The position numbers and the translations under genes are program-made. From positions 12,418,001-12,482,000 of the forward strand of contig NC_089994.1 in NCBI RefSeq assembly GCF_036417845.1: a DNA stretch of 64,000 bases. The letters run 5' to 3'. The stretch's first letter is position 1, and each line of letters starts with the position of its first letter. This document shows positions 22,501-33,800 of the stretch, piece after piece. This stretch comes from Apteryx mantelli. Taxonomy: Eukaryota; Chordata; Aves; Apterygiformes; Apterygidae. The notes under the pieces were generated by a model. It saw only the letters and a list, made by a program, of their open reading frames with translations. It had not been told where the DNA came from and ran no database searches.

Positions 22501-25444
22501 AACAGAATTGCAAACAAGAGATTAAGCACATTGATGTAGATAAAGTTTTACTTTAAGTAGATAAAAGTTCAACTCTGAAGCATCAACTGAAGTTACCTGC
22601 AGCTTTGACACTTTCCACTCCTCCCGGTTATCTAAGAAGAAAGACAAAACAGATGCTGAACTTGAAAAGGATGTTAAAAAAACCCCAAAACAATAAGATG
22701 ACCCTTGTTTTACTCAGTCCCTTGAAAAGCCTCATATTAGTTATTACACATAAAACACATAAAATTGAGCCACGTAAAGCCACATAAAACTCAGCAAATA
22801 CAATTTTAACCTCAGGCCCAATTACATACTTGGCTAAGAAGGGACTAAGAGCAAGAGGAAAAGGAAGCTACCCTCAAAGCAAGGTATCTAAAAATATGGT
22901 CTGAAGTCCTTGTCTCAACACAAGGCCATAACAGACCCCAACTTAAACTGAGGAATGTGGATTTTTAATACTGTTTAGAATTATCATGATCACAGAAGCA
23001 AACATATTTCATTAGCAAATGCTAATAAAGCCTTTGTACAATACAAGTCTTAGGCATGCTTTTCCCTTTCATACACAGTTCATCAGGTGGAGCTCACTAA
23101 CCTTGCTTCACCATAAACTTGACCATGTCACGCTCTTTGTTTGGCATGTTAATGGGTGAAATGAGGGAAAATATGTTCTGCTGGTAAAACGGCAGTGGCC
23201 TCTAGGAAAAAAGCATACATTCAAACATGAAGTCCCACAACAGATGACAAAACATGCTGGATTTAATACTGCTCTATTTCCCAAGCACTGAATAGATTTA
23301 ATTAGGAAAGAAAGGGAAAGGAAAAATGCTGATGGCTAAACTACATACTGTTTTCTTCTCTATTTCTCTCTTGTTCTAAAATATTACTCATTTGCCTAAC
23401 ACAAAACATAGGTCTGAACTAACTCTAGTTTAACAAAACTGGCGGATCCAATTAAAGAAAGGCTATTCTTGTGCATCAGAGAGAGAACACAATTAAAAGT
23501 TCTGTTTGTGCCACCCAAATCACTAAGATTTGATTAAAACAAAAGCTACAGCCCAAACCATGAGATTTTGCAAGAACAACAATAGATGTTTCTTGAACTA
23601 CCTCAATTTCAGACTGAGGACAATCTTACCCAAAATTGGCACACATTGTGAGCAAGAAAGATGAATGCATTCAAATGAGCACTCATTTCTCTCGCTTTCA
23701 AACTCTTTCCATATACCACCAGTCCCGCATTTCACCCACAAGATAAACCTTCCAGAGCAAAAGTTTTCCAGACCCACCTCAATGGCAACACTTTGTTACC
23801 TCTTTTGTCTTCTGCATGACTTGTCCAATACTCTCAGTGACTGCCTTCATCACAAAGTACCGAATGTCATCATACTCCATATATTCTTGGAAGCGAGAGA
23901 TCAGGAGTGAAGCATCCTCATTTAAGGGAATTAATCCATCAACAACTATCTAGCAGAGGGTTTGTAAAGGAAAACAGCAAGTCAGTCTCTTACAGAACTG
24001 CAGCAGACAGCAAGCTGTGATGGCTTAGCACATCCCTCTGTCATTCTGAAATGTAGCTAGCAGTGCTGCGTCCTGCTTGCTCCAGAGCACATGTGCACAA
24101 GCTGTTTTGATAGACCCTCCTCATCTTTCAGATGGGCCCCTCCTATCAAAAACAATGTTATTTAGAAATAACACAGTGGCTGAAGCAGGGGCAATACCTT
24201 CCCCCTCATATCCCAATGGCAAGTAAGGCCAGTGAGTGTGACAAAGCCCAGAGCTGTTACCTCATATACGGGCAAGAGTCCAGCTTGTCCCCACACAGGG
24301 CAGTTGCTCCCACATTTGCAGGATGTCACCTGAGCAAGGGCAGGTGCTCCCAGGAAATTCTAGGTCTCAGTGTTCCCTCTGTAACCCCGTATCTTCTCCC
24401 CTGTGAAAACCTCCCACTTTGAAATTTTAGTCCTGGAGAATGTGAACACTACAGGTTTCTTGTGCCATGGAGCAAACAACAGCAGGAACTTCTGAGTTCT
24501 GCAACTTACCTTAAGAAGTTCACGAGGAAAAGTGAAACCCCCCTTCCACTCTGCTTCGACCAAAGGATGTTCTGCCTCCAACTCAACAAACTTCATGAGG
24601 GTACAGAGTGATAATTCCTTAAAAGAAAAAACAAGAAAGAAAGAAAGAAAACACACCTCAACAACAAGGGCTGGTGGTCAGACCCGAAGGAGGCAGTTTA
24701 TGGGTCTGCACAGAGTCGGAAGGACGAACTAAGGTGTTCTTCACCCAGAGCTGCAGCCCCTTCCCGGCAGGCTGCTGCGCCGAGGTGAGCTAGAGCACTG
24801 GCACCGTCCTGCAAGACCACGGCATCGCGCCGCCACAGCACCGAAGCGGCCCGCGCCGAGCGGCCGCGCACCCACCTTGACCTGGAAGGAGCCGTGGCCC
24901 AGCAGCTCCGACAGGCAATCCAGGCAGCTGCTGTACCGGTGCCGCATCCAGACCTTGTACTTGTGCTCGGCGCTGCAGGCACCTGCGAGGCGAGACGCAG
25001 GGAGCGCGCTGGGCGGCGGCGGCGGCGGCGGCGCCGTCAGGGGCCTGCAAAGGGGCCGCCGCGCCGCGCGGGCCGGGCCGGGCGCTCGCCGCGCCGCCGC
25101 GGGACTCACCGGCCAGGGCGGCCTCCTCGGCGGGCAGCCGGCCCACGAACAGCTCCCCGCGCTCCAGCAGCGCCCCGAAGAGCCGGCGGCAGGCGCGCAC
25201 GGCGCAGGCGACCGCCTCCTCCTCCTCGGCCTGCGGACAGCGGCGCCGTCAGGCGGCGGCGGCGGCGGCGCCGACCCGCGCGGGCCCCGCCGCCGCCGCC
25301 GCCGCCCGGCCCGCTCCCCCCGCCCCGGCCCCGCACCGCCAGCAGCTCTAGGATCTCGAAGACGCGGTTGGCGCCGCCGCGGCTCCCCAGCACCGCGTCC
25401 ACGCAGGCGGCGACCGCGGCGGCGTGACCGCCCGCCTCCGCCAT
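16582..25444 (-). CDS. NOC4L: NOC4L, nucleolar complex protein 4 homolog; complete, 15 exons
   Basis: Exons (5' to 3'): 25444-25337, 25230-25110, 24982-24876, 24617-24510, 23949-23800, 23201-23102, 22631-22597, 22495-22445, 21863-21752, 21090-21030, 20461-20351, 18992-18829, 18016-17934, 17128-17015, 16698-16582. All introns are GT-AG and the phases match at every junction, giving 1542 nt (513 residues plus TGA). The human protein is about 516 residues. Recognised blocks include KYKVWMRHRY, LYKKVLVILHD, EPTLMIDFLT, EYPDFYKKLYSLLDPS, YHVKYRARFFHLADLFLSS, LPAYLVAAF and ICNLFRRHPACKVLVHRP. These lie in the Noc4/CBF-Mak21 family core, roughly residues 240-430. The start is chosen because MAEAGG matches the family N-terminus and has A at -3 and G at +4. 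By family knowledge Noc4 pairs with Nop14 in the small-subunit processome in the nucleolus and is needed for 18S rRNA maturation. Nothing is broken or truncated. Confidence 0.96.
18993..20350. other. NOC4L intron 11, no further gene
   Basis: This is the longest NOC4L intron, about 1.36 kb, AT-rich, with an A18 tract at 19972-19989. No RNA gene or conserved ORF was recognised. The other NOC4L introns longer than 300 nt (17129-17933, 18017-18828, 20462-21029, 21091-21751, 21864-22444, 22632-23101, 23202-23799 and 23950-24509) likewise show nothing beyond short homopolymers and a GT-rich patch near 21612-21640. Confidence 0.7.
21876..21894 (-). repeat. T19 homopolymer serving as polypyrimidine tract of NOC4L exon 9
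   Basis: There are nineteen A on the plus strand, which is T19 in the transcript, ending 12 nt before the exon 9 acceptor at 21863. It probably acts as the polypyrimidine tract and is prone to length variation. Confidence 0.8.
25012..25033. repeat. (GGC)n triplet repeat in NOC4L intron 2
   Basis: About seven GGC units run into GGCGCCGTCAGG. The same 12-mer also occurs in intron 1 at about 25242-25253, next to another GGC run. This suggests a local duplication inside the CpG island. Confidence 0.8.
25231..25336 (-). repeat. NOC4L intron 1 with opposed CGG and CCG triplet runs
   Basis: This 106-nt intron is almost entirely G and C. On the plus strand it carries a (GGC)n run at 25252-25271 and a (CCG)n run at 25286-25306, facing each other across about 14 nt. 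The arms are complementary and could fold back in DNA or RNA. A related (GGC)n run lies in intron 2 at 25012-25033. Confidence 0.8.
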
Positions 25445-25600
25445 GCTGCCGCCGCGCCGCGCCACACCGCGCCGGCGGAAGCGCGTGCCGCCGGGGGGCG
25501 GGGCGTGCCGCCGATGGGGTGGGGCGTGCCGCCGATGGGCGGGGCCTCGCGACCCCACCGCCCCGCGCTGCGTCGGGCGAAAAAAGCGGTATTTTGCGGC
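25445..25600 (-). promoter_or_regulatory. NOC4L: NOC4L CpG-island promoter with tandem GC-box units
   Basis: This extremely GC- and CpG-rich stretch lies directly upstream of the NOC4L ATG and has no TATA box. Three tandem units of 20-21 bp start at 25483, 25503 and 25524. Each begins GCGTGCCGCC on the plus strand and ends in a GGGGCGGGG-like GC box (Sp1/KLF type). A GGAAG (ETS-type) core near 25477 and a TCGCGA palindrome near 25547 are also present. The exact transcription start cannot be read from sequence; a position around 25460-25560 is inferred. Confidence 0.7.
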
Positions 25601-25665
25601 AGGAAGCGGCGGGCGCCGCGGCGGGTACAGACGGGCTGACACGGAGGTGTTATAAAAATGTACAC

Positions 25666-25671
25666 TTTATT
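25666..25671 (-). terminator. EP400: EP400 distal polyadenylation signal
   Basis: Minus-strand AATAAA is followed by a GT- and T-rich stretch (GTGTACATTTTTAT). Cleavage is expected near 25640-25656. It is the last canonical signal before the NOC4L CpG island, 222 bp from the NOC4L ATG. Confidence 0.75.
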
Positions 25672-27314
25672 ACACCTTCAGGTAGGATACATCACTAGTC
25701 CTTACAATCCTACTGGATCAAGTACAAATGCTTATGTTCATAAGTTATTTACAGGTAGACTTCCTAACACACTCCCGGGAGAGAGACACATTGAAAGGAG
25801 GAAAAAAAAGTGATTTTTATCTTCATCAACTGACCTAAACAAGAAACAATTGCCTCTTTCGACACCAAATCGGACCAGCACGACGATGCAGGCAGCAGCG
25901 CTCCCGCGGCTGCCGCTGTTCCCTCACACACGACTTCCATGCACATAATAAGAGCTAAACACTTAAAAGTAAAACTGGGGCTAACTAAGCAATGTTTTTG
26001 GATGAGCAACAACATACTGTACACAGTGTCAGTTATCTGTTACCATTGCATTCACTTTGCATTTTCAACTACTCCATTGCCAACATTATTAGCTTTTCTG
26101 CTAGTAATGAGGTTTAGGTAATGGCACAAGACAGTGGTTCAGCAGGGTCAGGAGAATATTTGTTCATGCACAAAGTTAAAAAAACAACAATGCCCCCCAT
26201 ATTTGCAGACCTGAGGGTCCGAGAAAAATACAATGCAGGAGAAAAGAGGTATAAAATTAAAAAGAGAAACAAAATCAGGAACTCTGCCTGACCCAATGTT
26301 ACATTCGTGATCTTAACAGAACGGGGCGTCTATCCTACTTAAAACAGAGGACTTAACCGAGTATTCTTTCTTGTTTAAGCCATCTGGATTGCTGGATACC
26401 TAGAGGTGTGTACATATAGCAATAAGAACAAAAGATATGTTTTCCTTGCCTGTAAATAGGCTCCCCTCCTAAAATAGTAAAAAGATCACAGAATGAAAAA
26501 ATAATTTTAAAACCACTTCAGAAAAGGAATGTTATAAACTTGTCTGAATTTTACATGTCATGCAGTTTTATGGCCAAAGTAAAACAAATCCATTCAAGCC
26601 ACCAAGAGCTTTTTGATTACTCACTCTGCTGTTTGCAAACAGAGTTTGCTTTTCAGCAATTTTATGCAAGAAAAGTAAAGAAAATCCCCACAGTTCTATG
26701 CAGCTTTTTGCTTGGATTTTTTTTTCCATAACAATAAGGCAAACTGATTTGGAGGAAGAGGCCATGCTCTATTCACATCCAAAATACCCACCTGAAGATA
26801 CATTCATCATTAGCTTTAGTAAAAGAATAGTACAAAAGTTAGATCTTATTCTTTACACAATTGAAGAATTAGTCTTAGATTTAATTTCACTATTCTCCCC
26901 TTCCCCCAGCCCCCCACCCGCCAAGCTGAAAGCAGAGTAGAAAGTACTGAACATTTAAACATGTTGCAAGAGCAGAATGAAACTGAGAGATTAAACTTCA
27001 TCTGTTTGAGATTTTCCTTTATGGAAGTCCCATGAGAAACAGCTATGGACCATTTGTTTAGCTGTATCTACTGAACAATTCTTTTACAAAAAATGGGCTA
27101 CACTTTAATACACATCTACTATCAACACAGTATTTACTCAGTTCATGCCTAAAATATCCATTATCTTAAAGTGAAATATGAGAATGAGCGCACAGGTTGG
27201 GTGCTTCAGTAAACTGTACACAAAACTACTAACAAACATTTTAAAAGACTTACAAAAATGGAGAATGAAACATTTTTTTTTCCTTTTAATTACATATACT
27301 TACAGGTTTTCACA

Positions 27315-27320
27315 TTTATT
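27315..27320 (-). terminator. EP400: Possible proximal EP400 polyadenylation signal
   Basis: Canonical AATAAA on the minus strand within the EP400 3' UTR. Whether it is used cannot be told from sequence. Confidence 0.35.
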
Positions 27321-27874
27321 GGCTAAACTTTTCAGGGAGCACTTCAAATATAAATTAGTTCCTCCAGAGGTATTTACCTCAAGCGAGAACAACATGCAGC
27401 TTTTATAGATGGAAAATACTTTGCTATATTAGCCACACTTGGTTCTTTGAATGGCTTCACCATGGATATTGAACACTAATCCAAATTATAGCAAAGAACT
27501 GCATATTCCCACAGGCAGTTTATGGTATGCTAACCTAGATGAATTGTACTGACATTTACGGCATATCACCATTTTACTTTTGAGTAGCTGGGCAGAATTT
27601 AAATGTAAGTAATGTTTGCTTTATCTGGTTTGAATGAGCACAGAGAACACTGGCAGAATGTATCTTGTACAGATTTTGAGTGTTAAACAGTTGCTAACAT
27701 GCTGAAGTTTTGTGAGAGTTTCCATGTTTAAATGTTCACCAGCAAAATCCTTCTGTTAAAAAAAATAAAGGTGATTTGTCTTCATTTGGATGTTTGAAGA
27801 AGCTTCTCACTTTGCCATGGCTTAGCAAACAAGAAATGCTGTATTTCCCTGCTTATTGCGTTTTAATCACTAGT

Positions 27875-30800
27875 TCAACTTGGTTTAGTAGGTGCCTTTA
27901 ATCTGACAGTAGGCGTCCTCATTTGTACTTTTGCTTGCTGATTTTGGGCTTCAGACGTTGCTGGTGTCTGTGCAGGATTCTGTACACCTGGAGCCTGAAT
28001 CTGGGGAGATGCTGTTGTCACAACTTGCTGTTGAATCAGTTTCTGCTGGACGACTTGAGCAGTAGCAGTTGTTGCAGGAATCACTTGAACCTGCTGCTGA
28101 CCTGCTGTTGTCTGAGAAAGCGTCACAGTTTGGGGTTGAGCTTGAACCTAGACATTAGGATGACAAGGCAATTACAAAAGGATAGCTGGCATTAAACAGT
28201 GTTCATAAAATTTCTGCACTACAGAAGCGCATCTTATCTGTATGGGAGTTTGTTCTCTTGACTGACAAGCATCCCAGACAAAGCAGAAAGATGTCTGTTG
28301 AAAAATAATCTAAGGGCTTTTACTGACTAGAGGGGAGAACTCAACTTGGGATGACTGACGAGGTTTCTACTCCCTGCTGTCTCCCTTGCCCTTGCAGCAG
28401 TCACATCTGAGGTGCTTATCAGTCAATTTAGAGCACTTTATCATCATTATAAGATAAACAGTCACAGATTTTGTTCTGCCTTAAAAAACTGCACTGTAAA
28501 CTGTGAGAGATTAAAAGCTGATTGGCTCAGATTTCTGTGCACTGCGGGCAATAGCTCCATCAACCATCCAAAGTTAAATCATTCCTGCCAATCAATAACA
28601 TAACAAGAGTCATGCCTACTGCTAATGGTCTGAAAGACATTGTTTTAAACAGTTAAATGAGCTTCCAGGTAGTTAGTTGAAGGGACACCGAACTGTCTCA
28701 TCCTTCTCTTGCCCTAGCCCCATCTAGTACCACACCACATTCAGAGCAGATACTCTACCATTCTGACTTTCGTGAAGCACTTGACACAGCTTTGGGAACT
28801 GGAACAAAGCAATTTGTAACCCTCTTTTTGTCCCAATTTTTGTAAAAGAATTCACTCAGTTGACATTTCATTAGTTCACATTAGTTCAATTCTTTGCTAT
28901 GTGACTATACATCACAAAAAAATTTTTTTTTTAATTTTCAGCTCCAGAAAAATACTAAAAAGCTGTTTTCAACTTATCTAGAGTGACAAACAAACATTGC
29001 TCTAGCTAGTAAATTTTTACAGACTAGAGGATATACAGCAGCTGACTCAGTAATCACATGATTCATTTTTACAGGAGGGAAAGATACTTGCTACATTCTC
29101 CAAAATTACTGCATATGGTACATATAAGGAAAAAAATATATATATTCCCAAATAAACGAGCTTGCTATAAGGATCATGCCTCTAGTGCCATATTTGTCAT
29201 GAGCAAGACCTACCTGTTGGGAAACTGAAACCATCTGTTGAATGTTGGCAACAGTAGCCTGTTGCTGGACCACTTGTGGAAGTTTTGCAACCTTTAGTGA
29301 CATGAAATAAAGAAAGATGTAGTCAAAATAAAAAATGGCTAATAGCAACAACACACCATACCATCAAAACTGTTACTAAGTTTCCAAAGTCCAGTTCATG
29401 GTAAGCTGCAGGTTGTCATTTTCAGTAATACCATACTTTTGTAAAAAAACAAAACAACAAAAAACAAAAAAAACCTTTTAGATTAGTGTTTTGAGGAACT
29501 TAAGTAGGATGGGAAGAGTCACATTTTCACTCTTAATTAAACTGCAGTGTTAACTGCAACATACTTTCATTTCCTCCACTAACTATATAAAATTAAAGGA
29601 AGCACAGAAATTCTAATGGCCTACTTTATCTTAGATATACTTCTGAAAGAGTAAGGTTTCCAATTCCTAATTCCTTTACTTGTCCCTTGGTTAGACTGAT
29701 CTGGTTGTGCAGAAAAGAAGACAGCTGTCAGGAGGCAGCAGCAGAAAATGGGAAGAACTCTGGCTGAATGTTCCCTACTAAATACAGTTGGAATACACTA
29801 CTTAATAAAAAAGAGTGACATAATTTACTTCTTTCAAAGAGGAAAGGAGAACTTACAGGTCAGATGGTTCCTCTGACCTGCTAACAAGGTTGCAAATTCA
29901 GCATCAATGAATTTTATTATAAAGCCAATTTATACAAACATATAACTAGAATTAGTAAGAGCAGGGGCTAAAATGCTAAGTCACCTGTCATCTTTACTAT
30001 TCTCCAGTCATGGCAGAGGTTAAAGGTGTAAACCTGTGTTACCTGTACCTGAATCTGGGCCTGCACTTGTTGGGTTCCACCTGGTTTCTGGGTTTGGGAA
30101 ATTGGAGTTGTCAAGAACTGTGTTTTAATGGCAGGCTGTGTAGTATAAGTTACTTTCTGTTGCTGTGATGTCTGCTGTTGGGCTTGGACTGTAACTTGTT
30201 GAGCATTTATCTGCAGAAGAGGAAAAAAAGCATTGCTGTCTACAACATTTATATATATTTAAAGAATAGGTATGTAACTGATTAAATTAATTATATTTAG
30301 TTACTGAAACAAAATCCTCTCAAGCTTAATAGTAGTAAAATGAGTACTGGGAGAAAGCTTTCATGCATTTATACAAGCACTCTGAATCATTTAAAGCATT
30401 TACTGAAAAGGTTCTCACACACACACACACACTTCATGCAGGAATACACCTCTGAAAAACCTATAACCTACAACAAAACCACACTGATGGCTGATTGATA
30501 GCAAAGTCCATGAAAAGATGACATTTCAAGAAAAAGCATATTTTGCATGGTGTATATCATAAAAGGTGAAAATCTTTGGGAATTTTCCATATTTGGCTAT
30601 ATTAGAAGAGCATAAAGAGAATCCTAATCTTTGCTACTTAAAACGGAAAACAAACAGAACAGTTTGTGGCATGAAAAATCAAACCAAACAATAGTCTTAT
30701 AGGAAAAATTATTAAGCACCTGACAACACACATGAAGAAACTGTTCTCTGTACGAGAACCAATCTCTTCAGCTATACTTACAATCCACCCACAGAAATGT

Positions 30801-33800
30801 TAACTGACTGTCTAGGAGCGTCGTAATTCAGAACTGAAGCGTTACAACTACAGAAGCATTACAAAGCTCAAAGAAAGAGCAGACAGTAAATACCTTTTGC
30901 TGCACAGTAGCTTGACCCTGTGCAACCTGAGGCTGGATAGCTTTCTGTTGCTGTGCTGCTTGATGATGCTTAAGTTTTAGAAGCTGCTGGACATGCAGTG
31001 GCTGTGCAACTACTGTCTGGCCTCCTGAAAATTACAAAAATAATTAGAAATGTTAAGAGCCTTCATTTTACTGCTTCATCCCAATAACCACAGCTTGCAA
31101 GCACAGACTGTGTTTTTTATAGACTTACACATCTGCATAGCTCTTAGCACCAATAAGCCACTGATTTTAACAGGAATAAGATATATGATTTTGAGAATGG
31201 AGTAAAAACATTCTTTCATCTAAGGGCATAAGTATGCTAAATTGTGTTCTAACTGTAACAGCTACAGGAAAAATTCTGTTCATACTACAGGAGATAGTCC
31301 TGAAATAAATACAAGTTTTCGTATCTCCATTTTAAATTTAAAAGAAGTGATGAAATTACTATGGCTTTATTTTAAAAACTGTATCTGATTGCCTTCTCTT
31401 ATGCACAGATTTAAATTTAAAAGAAAAGGGATTTTAAATTATACTATGTTTTAGCAAGTCTCTCTACCTACCTGCTGCCTTCTGTGGCTGCCCAATAGCA
31501 ACACTAATTCCTGCGACAGTAACAGGGAGTGTGGTGACTCCCGCAGATGACACAACAGCAGCTGGAACAGACACCACTGGAGGCTTTGCCAAAGCAACCT
31601 GTGCTGCTTGTGGAGTTTGGGCCTGGATCTGTCCTTGCGCTTGGAGCTGGGAAGCAGGAACACGAGTCTAAGCAGTAAGGAATGAAGATTATTGTACTGG
31701 CAAAAAAATATTTGCTGCATATAACAGGTTGTTTTAAAACGATAGTTGTAAATGTTTCTGAATATAATTTCTCCTTTATACTAACACCAGCTGACATTGT
31801 GTCTAAAGTGTAGGTGCACTTAAAAGCTATTTGTGTTAGTTGTATCTTTTGTACTGCATAAGTAAAGGGCATTTGTGTACACAAATGACCAGCATCCAGC
31901 TCATTTAAATCAGCAAAGAGAATTAGGTATTTAAGACCATTTCTCAAAGTCAAAAACAACTTACAAGACGAGCAACTTGCAGGTTTGTCACAGTAGTGCC
32001 TGTGAGAACTGCGCCAGGCCGAGGTGCTGTAACAGCAGTGAGTTGTTGAGTTTGCTGTTGCTGTTGCACTTGTACTTGTGCTGTTTGTTGTTGGGCCCCT
32101 TGCTGTGTCTGCTGTGCTGCCTGCTGCTGAGGAAGCTGTAGTTTCTGCTTCTGCAACTTGATCAGCTGCTCCTGCAAAAATAAAACACTTTCGTTGTTTC
32201 CAATTTTTTATATAACTACCAGAATAGGAACAGAGATGAAGCTGCAGCTTTCAAGGAGAAGCATTCTATGCCAGACTTTAATTAGGAGCAAAGAGCTAAG
32301 AATGCAGCTCCTTTATACAGTGGGTCGCAATGCTTTATATCCTGACTTACTGCAATAGTGGTACTACTTGAAATGGCTACTGGGCTCCCTGAGTTCATGA
32401 AATTGTAGAAGGATCAAATTTAAGGAAGAACTGCCTTTCATTCTAGTCCAAGAAAACGGGTTACAATAAACATCATTAATGATGCTTGCAGTAACAGTGA
32501 GAGTAACATCCCATGTTACTTCAGGAACGTTTCCTCACCTGTGACAATTTCCCTACAGTTTTTATTTGAGCTGGAGACTGGGCTTGTGCCTGAGCTTGAA
32601 TCTGTGGCACTTGCACCTGAGCAGCCTGCTGCTGCTGTTGCCTGAGAAGCTGGAAGTGCGCAGGGGTGATTGTTTTGCCAGAGATCTGGACTGTTGGCGT
32701 AGCTGTGAATAAAGAGAAAAAAAAAAAGGTTCTGAAGGAAGAATTTCAACATTCAATTTAATTCACTGATTTCAATTGAAAAGCTGAGTTGTTAAATGCA
32801 TATTTTTCTGCTCCAGCACCGTTTGTGGTCTGACTACAAATAAGAACACATTAGCATAAACATGATGAAAAAGCAGAGTAAATAATAAATTATATATTCC
32901 TTTCTTCATAATGGTTTTTAGTTGAGGCAGTCAATTCCAACACTGTACTGCTAGTTTATTAATAATCATTTTTTTAATTGTAATGCCTGCAGACCAAGCA
33001 ATTCTCTACTGCAACACTTTATCCAGAAATACTCACTGGAGAAAAATGTAATTTGAGCAGCAACAAAAAGCAAGTTAAAAATTGTAGCATTGTTTAATAG
33101 TGCTGCCAGCAATTACAGACTTTCAATATCATGGCTGGTCAAGTGGTGGTCAAGTAAACTATAAGAATTCTGAGGCTTTTACAGACCCTAGGGAAAAAAA
33201 AAAACCCTAAACGCCTGGTTATTACCTGGTGTGACCTGAGTCACCAAAGATCTTGCCTGGGTCTGCACTGGTGTTAAGTTTGTAGTTACTACTGCGGATG
33301 CTGTCACTGATGTTACCGCACGAACCCCCTGGGTAGATGCTATCGTCACCAGCTCGGTGGAAGCAGCAGGCGCTGCTGCAGTTCGCTGCTGGGTATGTAC
33401 CACTTGTGCAGTTGCGGTGCCTCCCGAAGTCTGAAGAGGAACAAAGTCATTATTGCTCACAGTTTTCACACCTCACATAAAACTACAGAATCTTCTGGAA
33501 ACAGACTGTACAGTTTTAGAAACAAATACAAAAAATAAAGCAAAGTAGGCCCAAATCTTTCTAACATACCTATCTGGTCGGATATGTATCATAATCAGCT
33601 TCTTGTTAAATCTTTTTCAAAGAGGCTGATCACCGAGACCTTAACCACACTACAGAAATTTGATTTTACTACCTTTCATATTTTTATCTTCTACAGTCTT
33701 ATACCCTTAAAATAATAATAAAGATCATAATTAACAAAGCACAGAACAATTATAGGCTGGAAATGACAATGACATGATCCATTTTCTATGACAGCACTCG

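Larger units (their letters stand above)
25650..27874 (-). other. EP400: EP400 3' UTR
   Basis: About 2.2 kb of AT-rich sequence follows the EP400 stop and runs without evidence of a further intron to the polyadenylation signal at 25666-25671. An earlier AATAAA at 27315-27320, about 555 nt after the stop, could give a shorter isoform. No protein-coding potential was recognised. Confidence 0.75.

Noticed and set aside
25445-25642. In-frame upstream extension of NOC4L exon 1 (open for about 66 codons before the ATG)
   Set aside because: It has no upstream ATG, its composition is that of a CpG-island promoter, and family N-termini begin at the chosen ATG.
24877-25698. 273-codon plus-strand ORF across the NOC4L promoter and first exons
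   Set aside because: It is antisense to verified NOC4L exons and GC-rich repeats, and shows no DDX51 or other domain.
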